Source of the DNA: JBBPYA01 sp038200385
GTDB taxonomy: Bacteria; Actinomycetota; Actinomycetes; Mycobacteriales; Geodermatophilaceae
Direction: 5' to 3'
NCBI GenBank assembly: GCA_038200385.1
Contig: JBBPYA010000277.1
Coordinates: forward strand, 1-9,421
DNA length: 9,421 nt
Translations under genes and position numbers: made by a program
Notes under the pieces: model-generated
What the model was told of the DNA's origin: nothing
The model's database searches: none
Seen by the model: only the letters and a program-made list of their open reading frames with translations
Part shown: positions 1-7,677 of the stretch, one piece after another
How positions within the stretch are numbered: the stretch's first letter is position 1
How the letters are laid out: each line of letters opens with the position of its first letter

Positions 1-360
1 ATCGCCGAGGCCGAGACTCTGGATCCCGGCGATCTGGACAAGGCCAAGGAGGCGCTGCGCGAGATCCAGGAGCGCTACGACGCGGTGGGACACGTCCCGC
101 GGGAGGCGATCCGCGGCCTGGACGCGCGGATGCAGAACGCCGAGCGCCGGATCCGCGATGCCGTGGAGGACCGGTGGGACCGCAGCGCGGCCATCGAGAA
201 CCCGGTCCTGGTCCAGTTGCGCGAGGCGGTCACCAAGGCCGAGAGCCAACTCGCCAAGGCGCAGGCCGCCGGTGACGCCCGCCGGATCGCCGACGCCGAG
301 GCGGCGCTGGCCGCCCGCCGGCAGTGGCTGGCCGACGCCGAGCAGTCCGCGAGGTCGTGA
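1..360 (+). CDS. DUF349 domain protein, C-terminal part (5' end outside window)
   Basis: Frame 1 is open from the left edge to a TGA at 358-360, giving the last 119 residues of a larger protein. The visible part is highly charged and Ala/Glu/Arg-rich, with helical heptad-like stretches. It has the look of a DUF349 repeat: aromatic and basic positions in a long helix (around EIQERYDAVGHVPR, residues 22-35), a second helix with WDR at residues 60-62, and a final Ala/Lys/Glu coiled coil that ends in a charged helix at the stop. DUF349 proteins in actinobacteria usually carry several such repeats, so most of the gene lies upstream. The biochemical role of the family is not established. A DUF349 gene (Rv2731) also sits near miaB and recA in Mycobacterium tuberculosis, which supports the assignment by neighbourhood. 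It overlaps the next gene by four bases (GTGA), so the two are probably cotranscribed and translationally coupled. Family assignment comes from recognition of sequence character, not from a profile search. Confidence 0.8.
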   Translation: MAEAETLDPGDLDKAKEALREIQERYDAVGHVPREAIRGLDARMQNAERRIRDAVEDRWDRSAAIENPVLVQLREAVTKAESQLAKAQAAGDARRIADAEAALAARRQWLADAEQSARS

Positions 361-962
361 CCGGCCGCTGCCGATTCGCGGTGCTCGCCGAGTCGATCCG
401 GGCCGCCGCGCCACCGTCCCCGATGCCGCTGCGGCTGGTCGCCGTGGACGGCCCGGGGGGTGCGGGCAAGTCGACGTTCGCAGCCCGGCTGGCCGCGGCC
501 CTCGACGACGCGCCGGTCGTGCACACCGACGACCTGGCCTCCCACCGGCACCAGACCACGTGGTGGCCGCTGCTGGAGGCCTGGGTCCTCGGACCGCTGG
601 CCGCCGGCCGGCCGGCCCGATTCCAACGCTATGACTGGGAGCAGCGCCGCCGGACCGACTGGTGCGACATCCCGGCCGCTCCGGTGGTCCTGATCGAGGG
701 GGTGACGGCCGCGCGGGCGGCGATCCGGGCCCGGCTCACCCGGTCGGTGTGGGTGCAGACCGACCGGGAGCGGCGGCTGCGCCGCGGGCTGCAGCGCGAC
801 GGAGCGGAACTGGCCGGGTTCTGGGCCGAGTGGATGGTCGAGGAGGACGCCTTCTACGCCGCGGACCCGGTGTACGGCGCGGTCGATCTCGTCGTCGACG
901 GCGATCCCCGCCGCGAGCACGACCCGGACGAGGAGTTCGTCGTCATCCGATGCGGACGCTAG
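357..962 (+). CDS. P-loop nucleoside/uridine kinase-like protein
   Basis: This encodes 201 residues with a Walker A motif GPGGAGKST at residues 32-40, preceded by a hydrophobic beta strand (LRLVAVD). An HTDD motif follows at 56-59, then a Walker B-like strand VVLIEGV at 110-116, and an Arg-rich stretch around 138-147 (RERRLRRGLQ) that may act as a lid. This order is that of the uridine kinase/adenylate-kinase-like NTPases found as single copies in many actinobacteria. Those proteins should phosphorylate a small molecule with ATP in the cytosol, but the substrate is unknown and real uridine kinase activity is doubtful. I chose the GTG at 357 because it overlaps the upstream stop as GTGA, typical of coupled genes. 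Other in-frame starts are GTG 324, which would overlap the previous gene by 37 bases, and ATG 423, which leaves only 10 residues before the P-loop. The stop at 960-962 lies inside the 3' end of the convergent miaB gene. Confidence 0.8.
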   Translation: MTGRCRFAVLAESIRAAAPPSPMPLRLVAVDGPGGAGKSTFAARLAAALDDAPVVHTDDLASHRHQTTWWPLLEAWVLGPLAAGRPARFQRYDWEQRRRTDWCDIPAAPVVLIEGVTAARAAIRARLTRSVWVQTDRERRLRRGLQRDGAELAGFWAEWMVEEDAFYAADPVYGAVDLVVDGDPRREHDPDEEFVVIRCGR

Positions 963-2376
963 GCATTCCCAGCGGCACGCCACGGGGGGACTCGGCGGCG
1001 TCGCCGGCCCGGGTCCGGCGGTGCGCGACGAGGGGGCCGTCCGCGACGAGGTGGTGCGGGGCGGCGTACGTCACGACCGTCTGGACCACGTCGCCGGGCC
1101 GGACGCCGGGCTGCGCCGGGAAGTGACACAGCCGGCCATCCCGGGTCCGCCCGCTGAGCCGGCCGGTTCCGGCGTCCTTGCGTCCCTCACCGCGCGCCAC
1201 GAGCAACTCGACCCGGCGCCCGACCTGGGCCTGGTTGCCCGCCCAGCTGATCTCCTCCTGCAGTGCGACCAGCCGCTCGTAGCGCTCCTGCACCACGGCC
1301 TTGGGTACCTGGTCGGGCAGCGCTGCGGCCGGTGTCCCGGGCCGCGGGGAGTACTGGAACGTGAACGCGCCGGCGAACCGGGCCGCCCGGATCGCCTCCA
1401 GGGTGGCCTGGAAGTCCGCCTCGGACTCCCCCGGGAACCCGACGATGACGTCGGTGGTGATGGCCGCGTCCGGCATCGCGGCGCGGACCCGATCGAGGAT
1501 CCCGAGGAAGCGGTCGCGCCGGTACGAGCGACGCATCCGGCGAAGTACGTCGTCGCTGCCGGACTGCAGCGGCATGTGCAACTGGTGGCAGACATTCGCG
1601 GTGTCGGCCATCGCCGCGATCACGTCGTCGGTGAAATCCCGCGGGTGCGGCGAGGTGAAGCGGACCCGTTCGAGGCCGTCGATGTCGCCGCAGGCCCGCA
1701 GCAGGGTGCCGAACGCGTGCCGGTCGCCGAAGCCCACGCCGTAGGAGTTCACGTTCTGCCCGAGCAGCGTCACCTCGAGCACCCCCTCGGCGACCAGCGC
1801 CGTGATCTCGCCGAGCACGTCGCCCGGGCGCCGGTCCTGCTCGGTGCCGCGCAGTGACGGGACGATGCAGAACGTGCACGTGTTGTTGCACCCCACCGAG
1901 ATCGACACCCACGCCGAGTACGCCGAGTCCCGCCTGGTCGGCAGGCTGGACGGGAAGACCTCCAGCGCTTCCTTGATCTCCACCTGCGCGGCGTCGTTGT
2001 GCCGGGCGCGCTCGAGCAGGGTCGGCAGGGCGCCGATGTTGTGGGTGCCGAACACGACGTCGACCCAGGGGGCTCGGCGGGTGATCTCGCCGCGCTCCTT
2101 TTGGCCGAGGCAGCCGCCCACCGCGATCTGCATGCCGGGCCGGGCGAGCTTGACCGGGCGCAGGTGCCCGAGGTTGCCGTAGAGCCGGTTGTCGGCGTTC
2201 TCCCGGACCGCGCAGGTGTTGAAGACGACCACGTCGGGGTCCGCGCCGGCCGGTGCCGGGAGGTAGCCGGCGGCGTCCAGCAGCCCGCGCAACCGCTCGG
2301 AATCGTGCACGTTCATCTGGCAGCCGTACGTGCGGACGTCGTACGTCCGCGGCGAGGTGGTACCGGTGTGGTCCAT
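943..2376 (-). CDS. miaB: tRNA-2-methylthio-N6-dimethylallyladenosine synthase MiaB
   Basis: The product is a 477-residue cytosolic radical-SAM methylthiotransferase. It adds the 2-methylthio group to i6A37 of tRNAs reading UNN codons, after MiaA has prenylated the base. The N-terminal UPF0004 domain supplies three cysteines for the auxiliary iron-sulfur cluster: C19 (TYGCQMN), C55 (FNTCAVRE) and C89 (GGCLGQKE). The radical-SAM CxxxCxxC motif is C163, C167 and C170 (SVGCNNTCTFCIVP), followed by conserved GFPGE further on. A TRAM-like RNA-binding domain fills about residues 380-445. The tail ends in a GMPSV motif that I recall from actinobacterial MiaB proteins. All cluster ligands are present, so the enzyme should be active. 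ATG 2376 starts just before the first cysteine motif and has no purine-rich Shine-Dalgarno, but a TACCCT box lies 9 bases upstream, suggesting a leaderless or very short-leader mRNA. It is convergent with the kinase gene and divergent from gluA. miaA is not in the window. Confidence 0.97.
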   Translation of the reverse strand: MDHTGTTSPRTYDVRTYGCQMNVHDSERLRGLLDAAGYLPAPAGADPDVVVFNTCAVRENADNRLYGNLGHLRPVKLARPGMQIAVGGCLGQKERGEITRRAPWVDVVFGTHNIGALPTLLERARHNDAAQVEIKEALEVFPSSLPTRRDSAYSAWVSISVGCNNTCTFCIVPSLRGTEQDRRPGDVLGEITALVAEGVLEVTLLGQNVNSYGVGFGDRHAFGTLLRACGDIDGLERVRFTSPHPRDFTDDVIAAMADTANVCHQLHMPLQSGSDDVLRRMRRSYRRDRFLGILDRVRAAMPDAAITTDVIVGFPGESEADFQATLEAIRAARFAGAFTFQYSPRPGTPAAALPDQVPKAVVQERYERLVALQEEISWAGNQAQVGRRVELLVARGEGRKDAGTGRLSGRTRDGRLCHFPAQPGVRPGDVVQTVVTYAAPHHLVADGPLVAHRRTRAGDAAESPRGVPLGMPSVRIG

Positions 2377-2395
2377 GGCGGTACGAGGGTACGGC
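2377..2395 (-). promoter_or_regulatory. Candidate miaB promoter -10 box
   Basis: On the minus strand TACCCT (matching TANNNT) lies 9 bases before the miaB ATG, with no Shine-Dalgarno between. This would place the RNA 5' end at or within a few bases of the start codon. I see no good -35 hexamer, so the call rests on the -10 and the missing ribosome binding site. Confidence 0.35.
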
Positions 2396-2432
2396 GCGAC
2401 CCGGAGTTACCGTGCCGTGATCTTCGGTTCCG

Positions 2433-2467
2433 GTTCCGGCAGTGGTCGGCCCGTTAGGGTGCACCGC
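2433..2467 (+). promoter_or_regulatory. Candidate leaderless promoter of the glu operon
   Basis: A TANNNT-type -10 (TAGGGT, 2455-2460) lies exactly 7 bases before the gluA ATG at 2468. That is the usual geometry of leaderless actinobacterial genes, where transcription starts at the A of ATG. A weak -35 (GTTCCG, 2433-2438) sits 16 bases upstream. The AGGG within the box could instead serve as a poor Shine-Dalgarno with 8-base spacing, so the leaderless reading is an inference. The tract just upstream has a short direct repeat of GGTTCC. Confidence 0.45.
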
Positions 2468-3232
<765 letters not shown>

Positions 3233-3257
3233 GCACGACGTTCCGTGCGCCGACAAG

Positions 3258-3265
3258 AGAAGAGG
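3258..3265 (+). promoter_or_regulatory. Ribosome binding site of gluB
   Basis: AGAAGAGG ends 7 bases before the ATG at 3273. It is a good Shine-Dalgarno and fixes the start of the binding-protein gene, in contrast to gluA, which has none that is convincing. A separate strong site may let the binding protein be made in excess over the ATPase. Confidence 0.6.
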
Positions 3266-3272
3266 TTGACCC

Positions 3273-4160
3273 ATGCGGCATCCCATCCCACGGGCGGTGT
3301 TCAGCGCGTTCGCGCTGGCCCTCGTCCTGTCCGCCTGCAGTAGCGGGGCCGGCACCGGCGGCACCACCGCACCGACGGTGACCGCGGACACCAAGGCGAG
3401 CTTCCCGGCCGGATCGACGATGGCGCGGCTGCAGCAGGCCGGCAAGGTCACTGTCGGCACGAAGTTCGACCAGCCCGGGTTCGGCCTGCGCTCACCCAGT
3501 GGTGAGGTCCAGGGCTTCGACGTGGAGATCGCGAAGATCATCGCCGGCAAGCTCGGCATCGCACCGACCGACGTGAACTTCGTCGAGACCGTCTCGGCCA
3601 ACCGGGAGCCGTTCATCCAGAACGGCCAGGTCGACTACGTCGTCGCGACGTACACCATCAACGACGACCGCAAGAAGGTCATCGACTTCGCCGGCCCGTA
3701 CTACGTCGCCGGGCAGGACATCATGGTCAAGGCCGACGACGAGTCGATCAACGGGCCGGACGACCTGGCCGGCAAACGGGTCTGCTCGGTGGACGGGTCC
3801 ACCCCGGCGGAGAACATCCGGACCAACTACCCCGACGCGACGCTGACGACGTTCGACGTGTACTCCAAGTGCGCCGACGCCCTGAGCAACGGCCAGGTCG
3901 ACGCCGTGACGACGGACAACGTCATCCTCACCGGCCTGGTGTCCCAGAGCAACGACGCGTTCAAGCTGGTCGGCAACCCGTTCACCGAGGAGCCTTATGG
4001 CATCGGGCTGAAGAAGGGTGACGACGAGTTCCGCTCCTTCATCAACGACGCGCTCGAGGAGTCCTTCGGCAACGGCACCTGGGCCGCGGCCTGGGATGCC
4101 ACCGCGGGTGCGATCACCGGTAAGCCGGCCCCCGAGCCGCCGACGATCGACCGGTACTGA
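3273..4160 (+). CDS. gluB: Glutamate/polar amino acid ABC transporter substrate-binding lipoprotein
   Basis: The 295-residue product begins with a lipoprotein signal peptide: basic n-region (R2-R7), hydrophobic core to residue 20 and a lipobox LSAC whose Cys22 would be acylated and become residue 1 of the mature protein. A Ser/Gly/Thr-rich tether (about 23-45) leads into a family 3 solute-binding fold. Its signature is GFDVEIAKII at 81-90, followed by the usual YTINDDRKKVIDFAGPYY stretch at 127-144 and a second lobe with DNVILTG near 215. Cys171 and Cys200 in the mature part could form a disulfide. The protein should be anchored outside the membrane and deliver substrate to GluC and GluD. Ligand identity (glutamate, or another polar amino acid such as glutamine) is inferred from family and operon order only. 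The gap to gluA is 40 bases and to gluC 37 bases, consistent with one operon. Confidence 0.95.
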   Translation: MRHPIPRAVFSAFALALVLSACSSGAGTGGTTAPTVTADTKASFPAGSTMARLQQAGKVTVGTKFDQPGFGLRSPSGEVQGFDVEIAKIIAGKLGIAPTDVNFVETVSANREPFIQNGQVDYVVATYTINDDRKKVIDFAGPYYVAGQDIMVKADDESINGPDDLAGKRVCSVDGSTPAENIRTNYPDATLTTFDVYSKCADALSNGQVDAVTTDNVILTGLVSQSNDAFKLVGNPFTEEPYGIGLKKGDDEFRSFINDALEESFGNGTWAAAWDATAGAITGKPAPEPPTIDRY

Positions 4161-4180
4161 GCATTCGCAGCATGACTGAC

Positions 4181-4186
4181 GGGAGG
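4181..4186 (+). promoter_or_regulatory. Ribosome binding site of gluC
   Basis: GGGAGG lies 11 bases before ATG 4198. An out-of-frame ATG at 4172 lies upstream of this site, so the site supports 4198 as the true start. Confidence 0.5.
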
Positions 4187-4197
4187 CCCGGAACGGC

Positions 4198-4848
4198 ATG
4201 AACGTGCTGACCGACAATGCCGGCCTGCTGTTCTCGGGCTTCCTGAAGACCCTTCAGCTCAGCGTCGTGGCCGGGGTGGGGGCGCTGATCATCGGCACGC
4301 TGCTCGCTGGCTTCCGGGTGTCGCCCATCCCGCCGCTGCGAGCGGCAGCGACGTTCTACGTCGAGGTACTGCGCAACACGCCGTTGACGGCGGTGTTCTT
4401 CCTGGTCGTCTTCGGGCTGCCCCAGCTGGACCTGACGTTCCAGAACTTCACCTACGCCGCCATGCTCGCCCTGACGCTGTACACCGCGGCGTTCGTCTGC
4501 GAGGTGGTGCGCTCCGGGATCAACTCGGTGAGCATGGGTCAGGCCGAGGCCGCCCGGGCGCTGGGCCTGACGTTCCGGCAGAGCCTGCGCGAGGTGATCC
4601 TGCCGCAGGCGTTCCGGACCGTGGTGCCGCCGCTGGGCAACGTCTGGATCGCGCTGGTGAAGAACTCCTCGATCGCGGCCGGCTTCGCCGTCACCGAGCT
4701 GACCGCCCTGGTCGGACGGCTGGCCAACACCAACGCCTCGCAGGTGCTGGTGGTCTTCGGCGGCGTCGCCGCGGCCTACATGGTCATCACGGTGCCCTCC
4801 GCGATCGGGGTCAACTACCTCGAACGCCGGGTGGCGATCCTTCGATGA
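4198..4848 (+). CDS. gluC: Glutamate/polar amino acid ABC transporter permease
   Basis: This is a 216-residue inner-membrane permease of the HisMQ type. Hydrophobic segments are visible at about 21-39, 63-76, 85-106, 150-171 and 183-205. The cytoplasmic EAA loop that docks on the ATPase is clear: EAARALGLTFRQSLREVILPQA, beginning at residue 117. The conserved NTPL motif after the second amphipathic segment (60-63) and the VKNSSIA sequence at 154-160 are typical of this family. It should pair with the other permease gene directly downstream, 22 bases away, to form the heterodimeric channel. The N-terminus begins only a few residues before the first hydrophobic segment, as usual for the shorter permease of such pairs. 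Confidence 0.94.
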   Translation: MNVLTDNAGLLFSGFLKTLQLSVVAGVGALIIGTLLAGFRVSPIPPLRAAATFYVEVLRNTPLTAVFFLVVFGLPQLDLTFQNFTYAAMLALTLYTAAFVCEVVRSGINSVSMGQAEAARALGLTFRQSLREVILPQAFRTVVPPLGNVWIALVKNSSIAAGFAVTELTALVGRLANTNASQVLVVFGGVAAAYMVITVPSAIGVNYLERRVAILR

Positions 4849-4870
4849 CCGCCATCGGCGGAGGACCGGC

Positions 4871-5764
4871 ATGACGACGACCGTGCTCTTCGACGCCGCA
4901 GGCCCGCGGGGGCGACGCAACGTGCGGATCGCCACCATCGTCGGGGCGCTGGTGGTCGCGGGGCTGCTGGCGCTGGCGCTGGTCCGGCTCGGCGCCAACG
5001 GTCAGCTCGGCAACGAGTGGTTGATCCTGCTCGACCCCAGCACCGACGTCCCGCAGAGCCTGCTGCGGGCCTTGGGCAGCACGGTCAAGGCGGCGGCGCT
5101 GGGCATCCTGTTCGCGGTGCCGCTGGCGGCGTTGCTCGCGATCGGGCGGCTGTCGGACCACCGGTGGGTACGGCTGCCGGTCAGCCTGCTCGTGGAGTTC
5201 TTCCGGGCCGTCCCGCTGCTGCTGGTGATCTTCTTCCTGTTCCTGGGGTTCCCGATCCTGTTCGGCTTCTCGCTGGGCACGCTGTGGGCGCTCGTGCTCG
5301 GCCTGATCCTCTACAACATGGCGGTGATCGGGGAGATCTTCCGGGCCGGGATCCTGTCCATCGACCGCGGCCAGAGCGAGGCGGCGTACGCGCTGGGCCT
5401 GCGCAAGTGGCAGGTGATGACGTTCATCCTGGTCCCCCAGGCCGTCACCCGGATGCTGCCCGTCCTGGTCAGCCAGCTCGTCGTGCTGCTGAAGGACACC
5501 TCGCTGGGCTTCATCATCGGCTACGTCGAACTGCTGCGGCAGGCCCGCGGCAACGTGGAGTTCTTCGGCTCGCGGTACTCCCTGCAGCTCTATGTCGCGG
5601 CCACCGTCGTGTACATCGCGATCAACCTGCTGCTCAGCTGGCTGGCCCGGCGCCTGGAGCGGCGCCGCCGCACCAGGACCGGTGGCGCGGCAAAGATCCA
5701 GGACGACCTGGCCGTCGTGGACCCCGGCCAGATGGCCGCCGGGGCCGACGCTCACCGCGTCTGA
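4871..5764 (+). CDS. gluD: Glutamate/polar amino acid ABC transporter permease, second subunit
   Basis: The 297-residue product is the longer partner permease. A cytoplasmic basic N-terminus (GRRNVR) is followed by an extra hydrophobic segment at about 20-39 and an extracytoplasmic stretch to about 65. The permease core then follows, with hydrophobic segments near 72-92, 108-132, 137-158, 195-218 and 238-258. The EAA loop starts at residue 170 (EAAYALGLRKWQVMTFILVP), and LKDTSLG at 207-213 matches the conserved lysine-containing turn of the family. A strongly basic, probably disordered tail (RRLERRRRTR, 260-269) ends the protein. GGAGGA at 4860-4865 precedes the ATG by 5 bases. It is the last gene of the operon; its TGA (5762-5764) lies inside a palindrome shared with the convergent rny gene. 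Assignment to the family is secure; the substrate is inferred. Confidence 0.94.
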   Translation: MTTTVLFDAAGPRGRRNVRIATIVGALVVAGLLALALVRLGANGQLGNEWLILLDPSTDVPQSLLRALGSTVKAAALGILFAVPLAALLAIGRLSDHRWVRLPVSLLVEFFRAVPLLLVIFFLFLGFPILFGFSLGTLWALVLGLILYNMAVIGEIFRAGILSIDRGQSEAAYALGLRKWQVMTFILVPQAVTRMLPVLVSQLVVLLKDTSLGFIIGYVELLRQARGNVEFFGSRYSLQLYVAATVVYIAINLLLSWLARRLERRRRTRTGGAAKIQDDLAVVDPGQMAAGADAHRV

Positions 5765-5789
5765 GCGGGCCGCGCCGGGCGTGGCTCAG
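5761..5789. terminator. Shared hairpin between convergent gluD and rny
   Basis: CTGAGC (5761-5766) and GCTCAG (5784-5789) form a perfect 6-bp inverted repeat around a 17-base GC-rich loop. The left arm contains the gluD TGA (5762-5764) and the right arm the rny TGA (minus strand, 5788-5786). There is no T-tract on either side, so this would be a non-canonical bidirectional terminator or 3'-end stabiliser, if it has a role at all. Confidence 0.35.
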
Positions 5790-7447
5790 TGCGCGATCTC
5801 GCTGGCCCGGGACTCCCGCACCACGGTGACCCGGATCTGGCCCGGGTAGGTCAGCTCGTCCTCGATCTGCTTGGCGACCTCGCGGGCCAGCACGTGCGCC
5901 TCGAGGTCGTCGATCCGGTCCGGTGCGACCATGATCCGGATCTCCCGGCCGGCCTGCATCGCGAACACCTTGTCCACGCCCTCGCGGCCGGCCGCGATCT
6001 GCTCGATCCGCTCCAGGCGCTTGACATAGCTCTCCACGCTCTCCCGGCGGGCGCCGGGGCGACCGCCGCTGCACGAGTCGCTGGCCTGGGTGAGGACCGC
6101 CTCGATGGTCTGCGGTAGCACCTCGTTGTGGTGCGCCTCGATGGCGTGCACGACGTCCTCGTGCTCGCCGTACCGGCGCGCGAGATCCGCCCCGATGATC
6201 GCGTGGCTGCCCTCGACCTCGTGGGTGAGCGCCTTGCCGATGTCGTGCAGGAACGCCGCCCGCTTGAGCAGCCGGCCGTCCACCCGGAGTTCGGCGGCCA
6301 TCACCCCGGCGATGTGCGCGGTCTCGATCAGGTGTTTGAGGACGTTCTGGCCGTACGACGTCCGGTACCGCAGCCGCCCCAGCAGGGTGACCAGCTCGGG
6401 GTGTACCTCGCCGATGCCGACGTCGAGGATCGCGTCCTGCCCGGCCCGCTGACACAGCGCCTCGACCTCGAGCTTGCTGCGCTCGTAGACCTCCTCGATG
6501 CGGTGCGGGTGGATCCGGCCGTCGGCGACCAGGGCGTCGAGGGTCAGCCGCCCCACCTCCCGGCGGACCGGGTCGAAGCAGGACAGCAGCACCGCCTCCG
6601 GGGTGTCGTCGATGATCAGGTTGACGCCGGTCACCGCCTCGAAGGTGCGGATGTTGCGGCCCTCCCGACCGATGATGCGGCCCTTCATCTCGTCCCCGGG
6701 AAGGTGCAGCACGCTGACCACGCTCTCCGCGGTCTGCTCGCTTGCCACCCGTTGGATGGCCTCGGCGACGATGGCGCGGGCGCGCTGCTCGCCCTCCGCC
6801 CGGGCCTCGACCTCGATGTCCCTGATCAGCCGGCCGGAGTCGCGCCGCAGCTGCTGCTGCATGCCGGCGAGCAACTCGGCCTTGGCCTCCGCCGCGGTCA
6901 GCCCGGCGATCCGTTCGGTTTCGGCGGCGTGCTGCTCGGCGCCGGACTGCAACTGCGCCTCGGCCTCGGCCAGGGCGCGTTGGGCCGCGCTCAGCTCCCG
7001 GCCGCGGGTGCGCAGCCGGTCCTCGTCGCCGTCGAGGCGTTGTTCCCGCTCGGACAGTCGCTGATCGCGGCGCTCCTGGTCCACCGACTGCTGGCGCACG
7101 GCGCCGAGGATGCCGTCGCGTTCGCGCTCCGCGGCCTGCTGAGCGGCCTGGACGGCATGCGAACGCTCCCGTTCGGCGTCGGTCCGGGCCCGCTCCAGCA
7201 CCTGCGCCGCCTGCTCGTCGGCGGCGGTCCGGGCCAGGAGAAGGATCGAGTCCCGCTCCTGCTCGGTTTCCCGACGGACACTTGTACGCAAGGCAGCGAG
7301 TTCGGCGGCGACCTGATCCGGGTCGGGCGGCGCCGGCCCGTGCGATCCGCTCGGGATCCGGCGACTGCGCCTGAGCAGCACCAGAACGGCGGCCAGCAGC
7401 AACACCACCAGGACGAGGAGCAGGAGTTCCCACCCGCCGAACTCCAT
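5786..7447 (-). CDS. rny: Ribonuclease Y
   Basis: RNase Y is a membrane-bound endoribonuclease that starts mRNA decay. The 553-residue product has the full family layout. An N-terminal transmembrane segment occupies about 7-25 (WELLLLVLVVLLLAAVLVLL) and is followed by a basic patch. A long Ala/Glu/Arg/Gln coiled coil spans about 45-235. The KH domain has GRIIGREGRNIRTFE at 256-270, and the HD domain has H372, the metal-binding pair H401-D402 (FLHDIGKAL), H439-H440 and D457. The conserved GGRPGARRES follows at 461-470. ATG 7447 is preceded by GAGGAGG with 5-base spacing and leads straight into the membrane segment. The frame stays open upstream to 7687, but that 80-codon extension is proline-rich and lacks family character. 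RNase Y is absent from M. tuberculosis, which argues against a mycobacterial source. Substrates here are unknown. The gene is convergent with gluD and lies downstream of recX, after a 369-bp gap. Confidence 0.96.
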   Translation of the reverse strand: MEFGGWELLLLVLVVLLLAAVLVLLRRSRRIPSGSHGPAPPDPDQVAAELAALRTSVRRETEQERDSILLLARTAADEQAAQVLERARTDAERERSHAVQAAQQAAERERDGILGAVRQQSVDQERRDQRLSEREQRLDGDEDRLRTRGRELSAAQRALAEAEAQLQSGAEQHAAETERIAGLTAAEAKAELLAGMQQQLRRDSGRLIRDIEVEARAEGEQRARAIVAEAIQRVASEQTAESVVSVLHLPGDEMKGRIIGREGRNIRTFEAVTGVNLIIDDTPEAVLLSCFDPVRREVGRLTLDALVADGRIHPHRIEEVYERSKLEVEALCQRAGQDAILDVGIGEVHPELVTLLGRLRYRTSYGQNVLKHLIETAHIAGVMAAELRVDGRLLKRAAFLHDIGKALTHEVEGSHAIIGADLARRYGEHEDVVHAIEAHHNEVLPQTIEAVLTQASDSCSGGRPGARRESVESYVKRLERIEQIAAGREGVDKVFAMQAGREIRIMVAPDRIDDLEAHVLAREVAKQIEDELTYPGQIRVTVVRESRASEIAH

Positions 7448-7452
7448 CCCAG

Positions 7453-7459
7453 CCTCCTC
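7453..7459 (-). promoter_or_regulatory. Ribosome binding site that fixes the rny start
   Basis: The minus strand reads GAGGAGG, then 5 bases, then the ATG at 7447. This is the best Shine-Dalgarno in the window and decides against the longer in-frame GTG start at 7687. Confidence 0.8.
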
Positions 7460-7658
7460 ATTCTGCCTCGCCACGGCGGGTAGATGCTCGTCGCGGGGAC
7501 GCGACGCAGCGGCACGAGGAGTACCGGTCCGGTCAGTGGGTGGGTTCGCCGACGACGGTGCACCGGGGCCGACGGCGGGCGGCGGCCCGGTGCTGTCCGG
7601 GGATGGGTGTCGGGGGATGGACGGAAGAAGGGTCGGTGGTCGGGGCGGTGGGTCTGCT

Positions 7659-7677
7659 CCGCCGGCCTGGCCGGCGG
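7659..7677. repeat. Perfect GC-rich inverted repeat in the rny leader
   Basis: CCGCCGGCC, one T, then GGCCGGCGG: a perfect 9-bp palindrome around a single base (realistically 7 bp with a 5-base loop). It is followed on the plus strand by TTGTGTT and on the minus strand by no T-run. It may fold in the rny leader or act as a protein site. Terminator function is not supported. Confidence 0.4.

Noticed and set aside
324..356. GTG 324 as the start of the kinase gene
   Set aside because: It would overlap the DUF349 gene by 37 bases and add an Arg-rich stretch; the GTGA overlap at 357 is more typical.
75..983. Minus-strand open frame across the DUF349 and kinase genes
   Set aside because: It lies antisense to genes with a clear P-loop and coiled coil, and its translation has no family features.
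2377..2467. A riboswitch or attenuator upstream of the glu operon
   Set aside because: The intergenic space is only 91 bp, is shared with the divergent miaB promoter, and the likely transcription start is at or near the gluA ATG, leaving no leader.
6128..7483. Long plus-strand open frame antisense to rny
   Set aside because: It is the mirror of the rny coding frame in GC-rich DNA; the translation is Leu/Gly/Asp/Arg repetitive and matches no family, while the opposite strand has unmistakable KH and HD motifs.
7599..7652. A canonical G-quadruplex
   Set aside because: Four G-runs with short loops do not occur in a row; one loop is 13 bases, so only a weak or imperfect quadruplex is possible. 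It is kept only as part of the rny leader observation.
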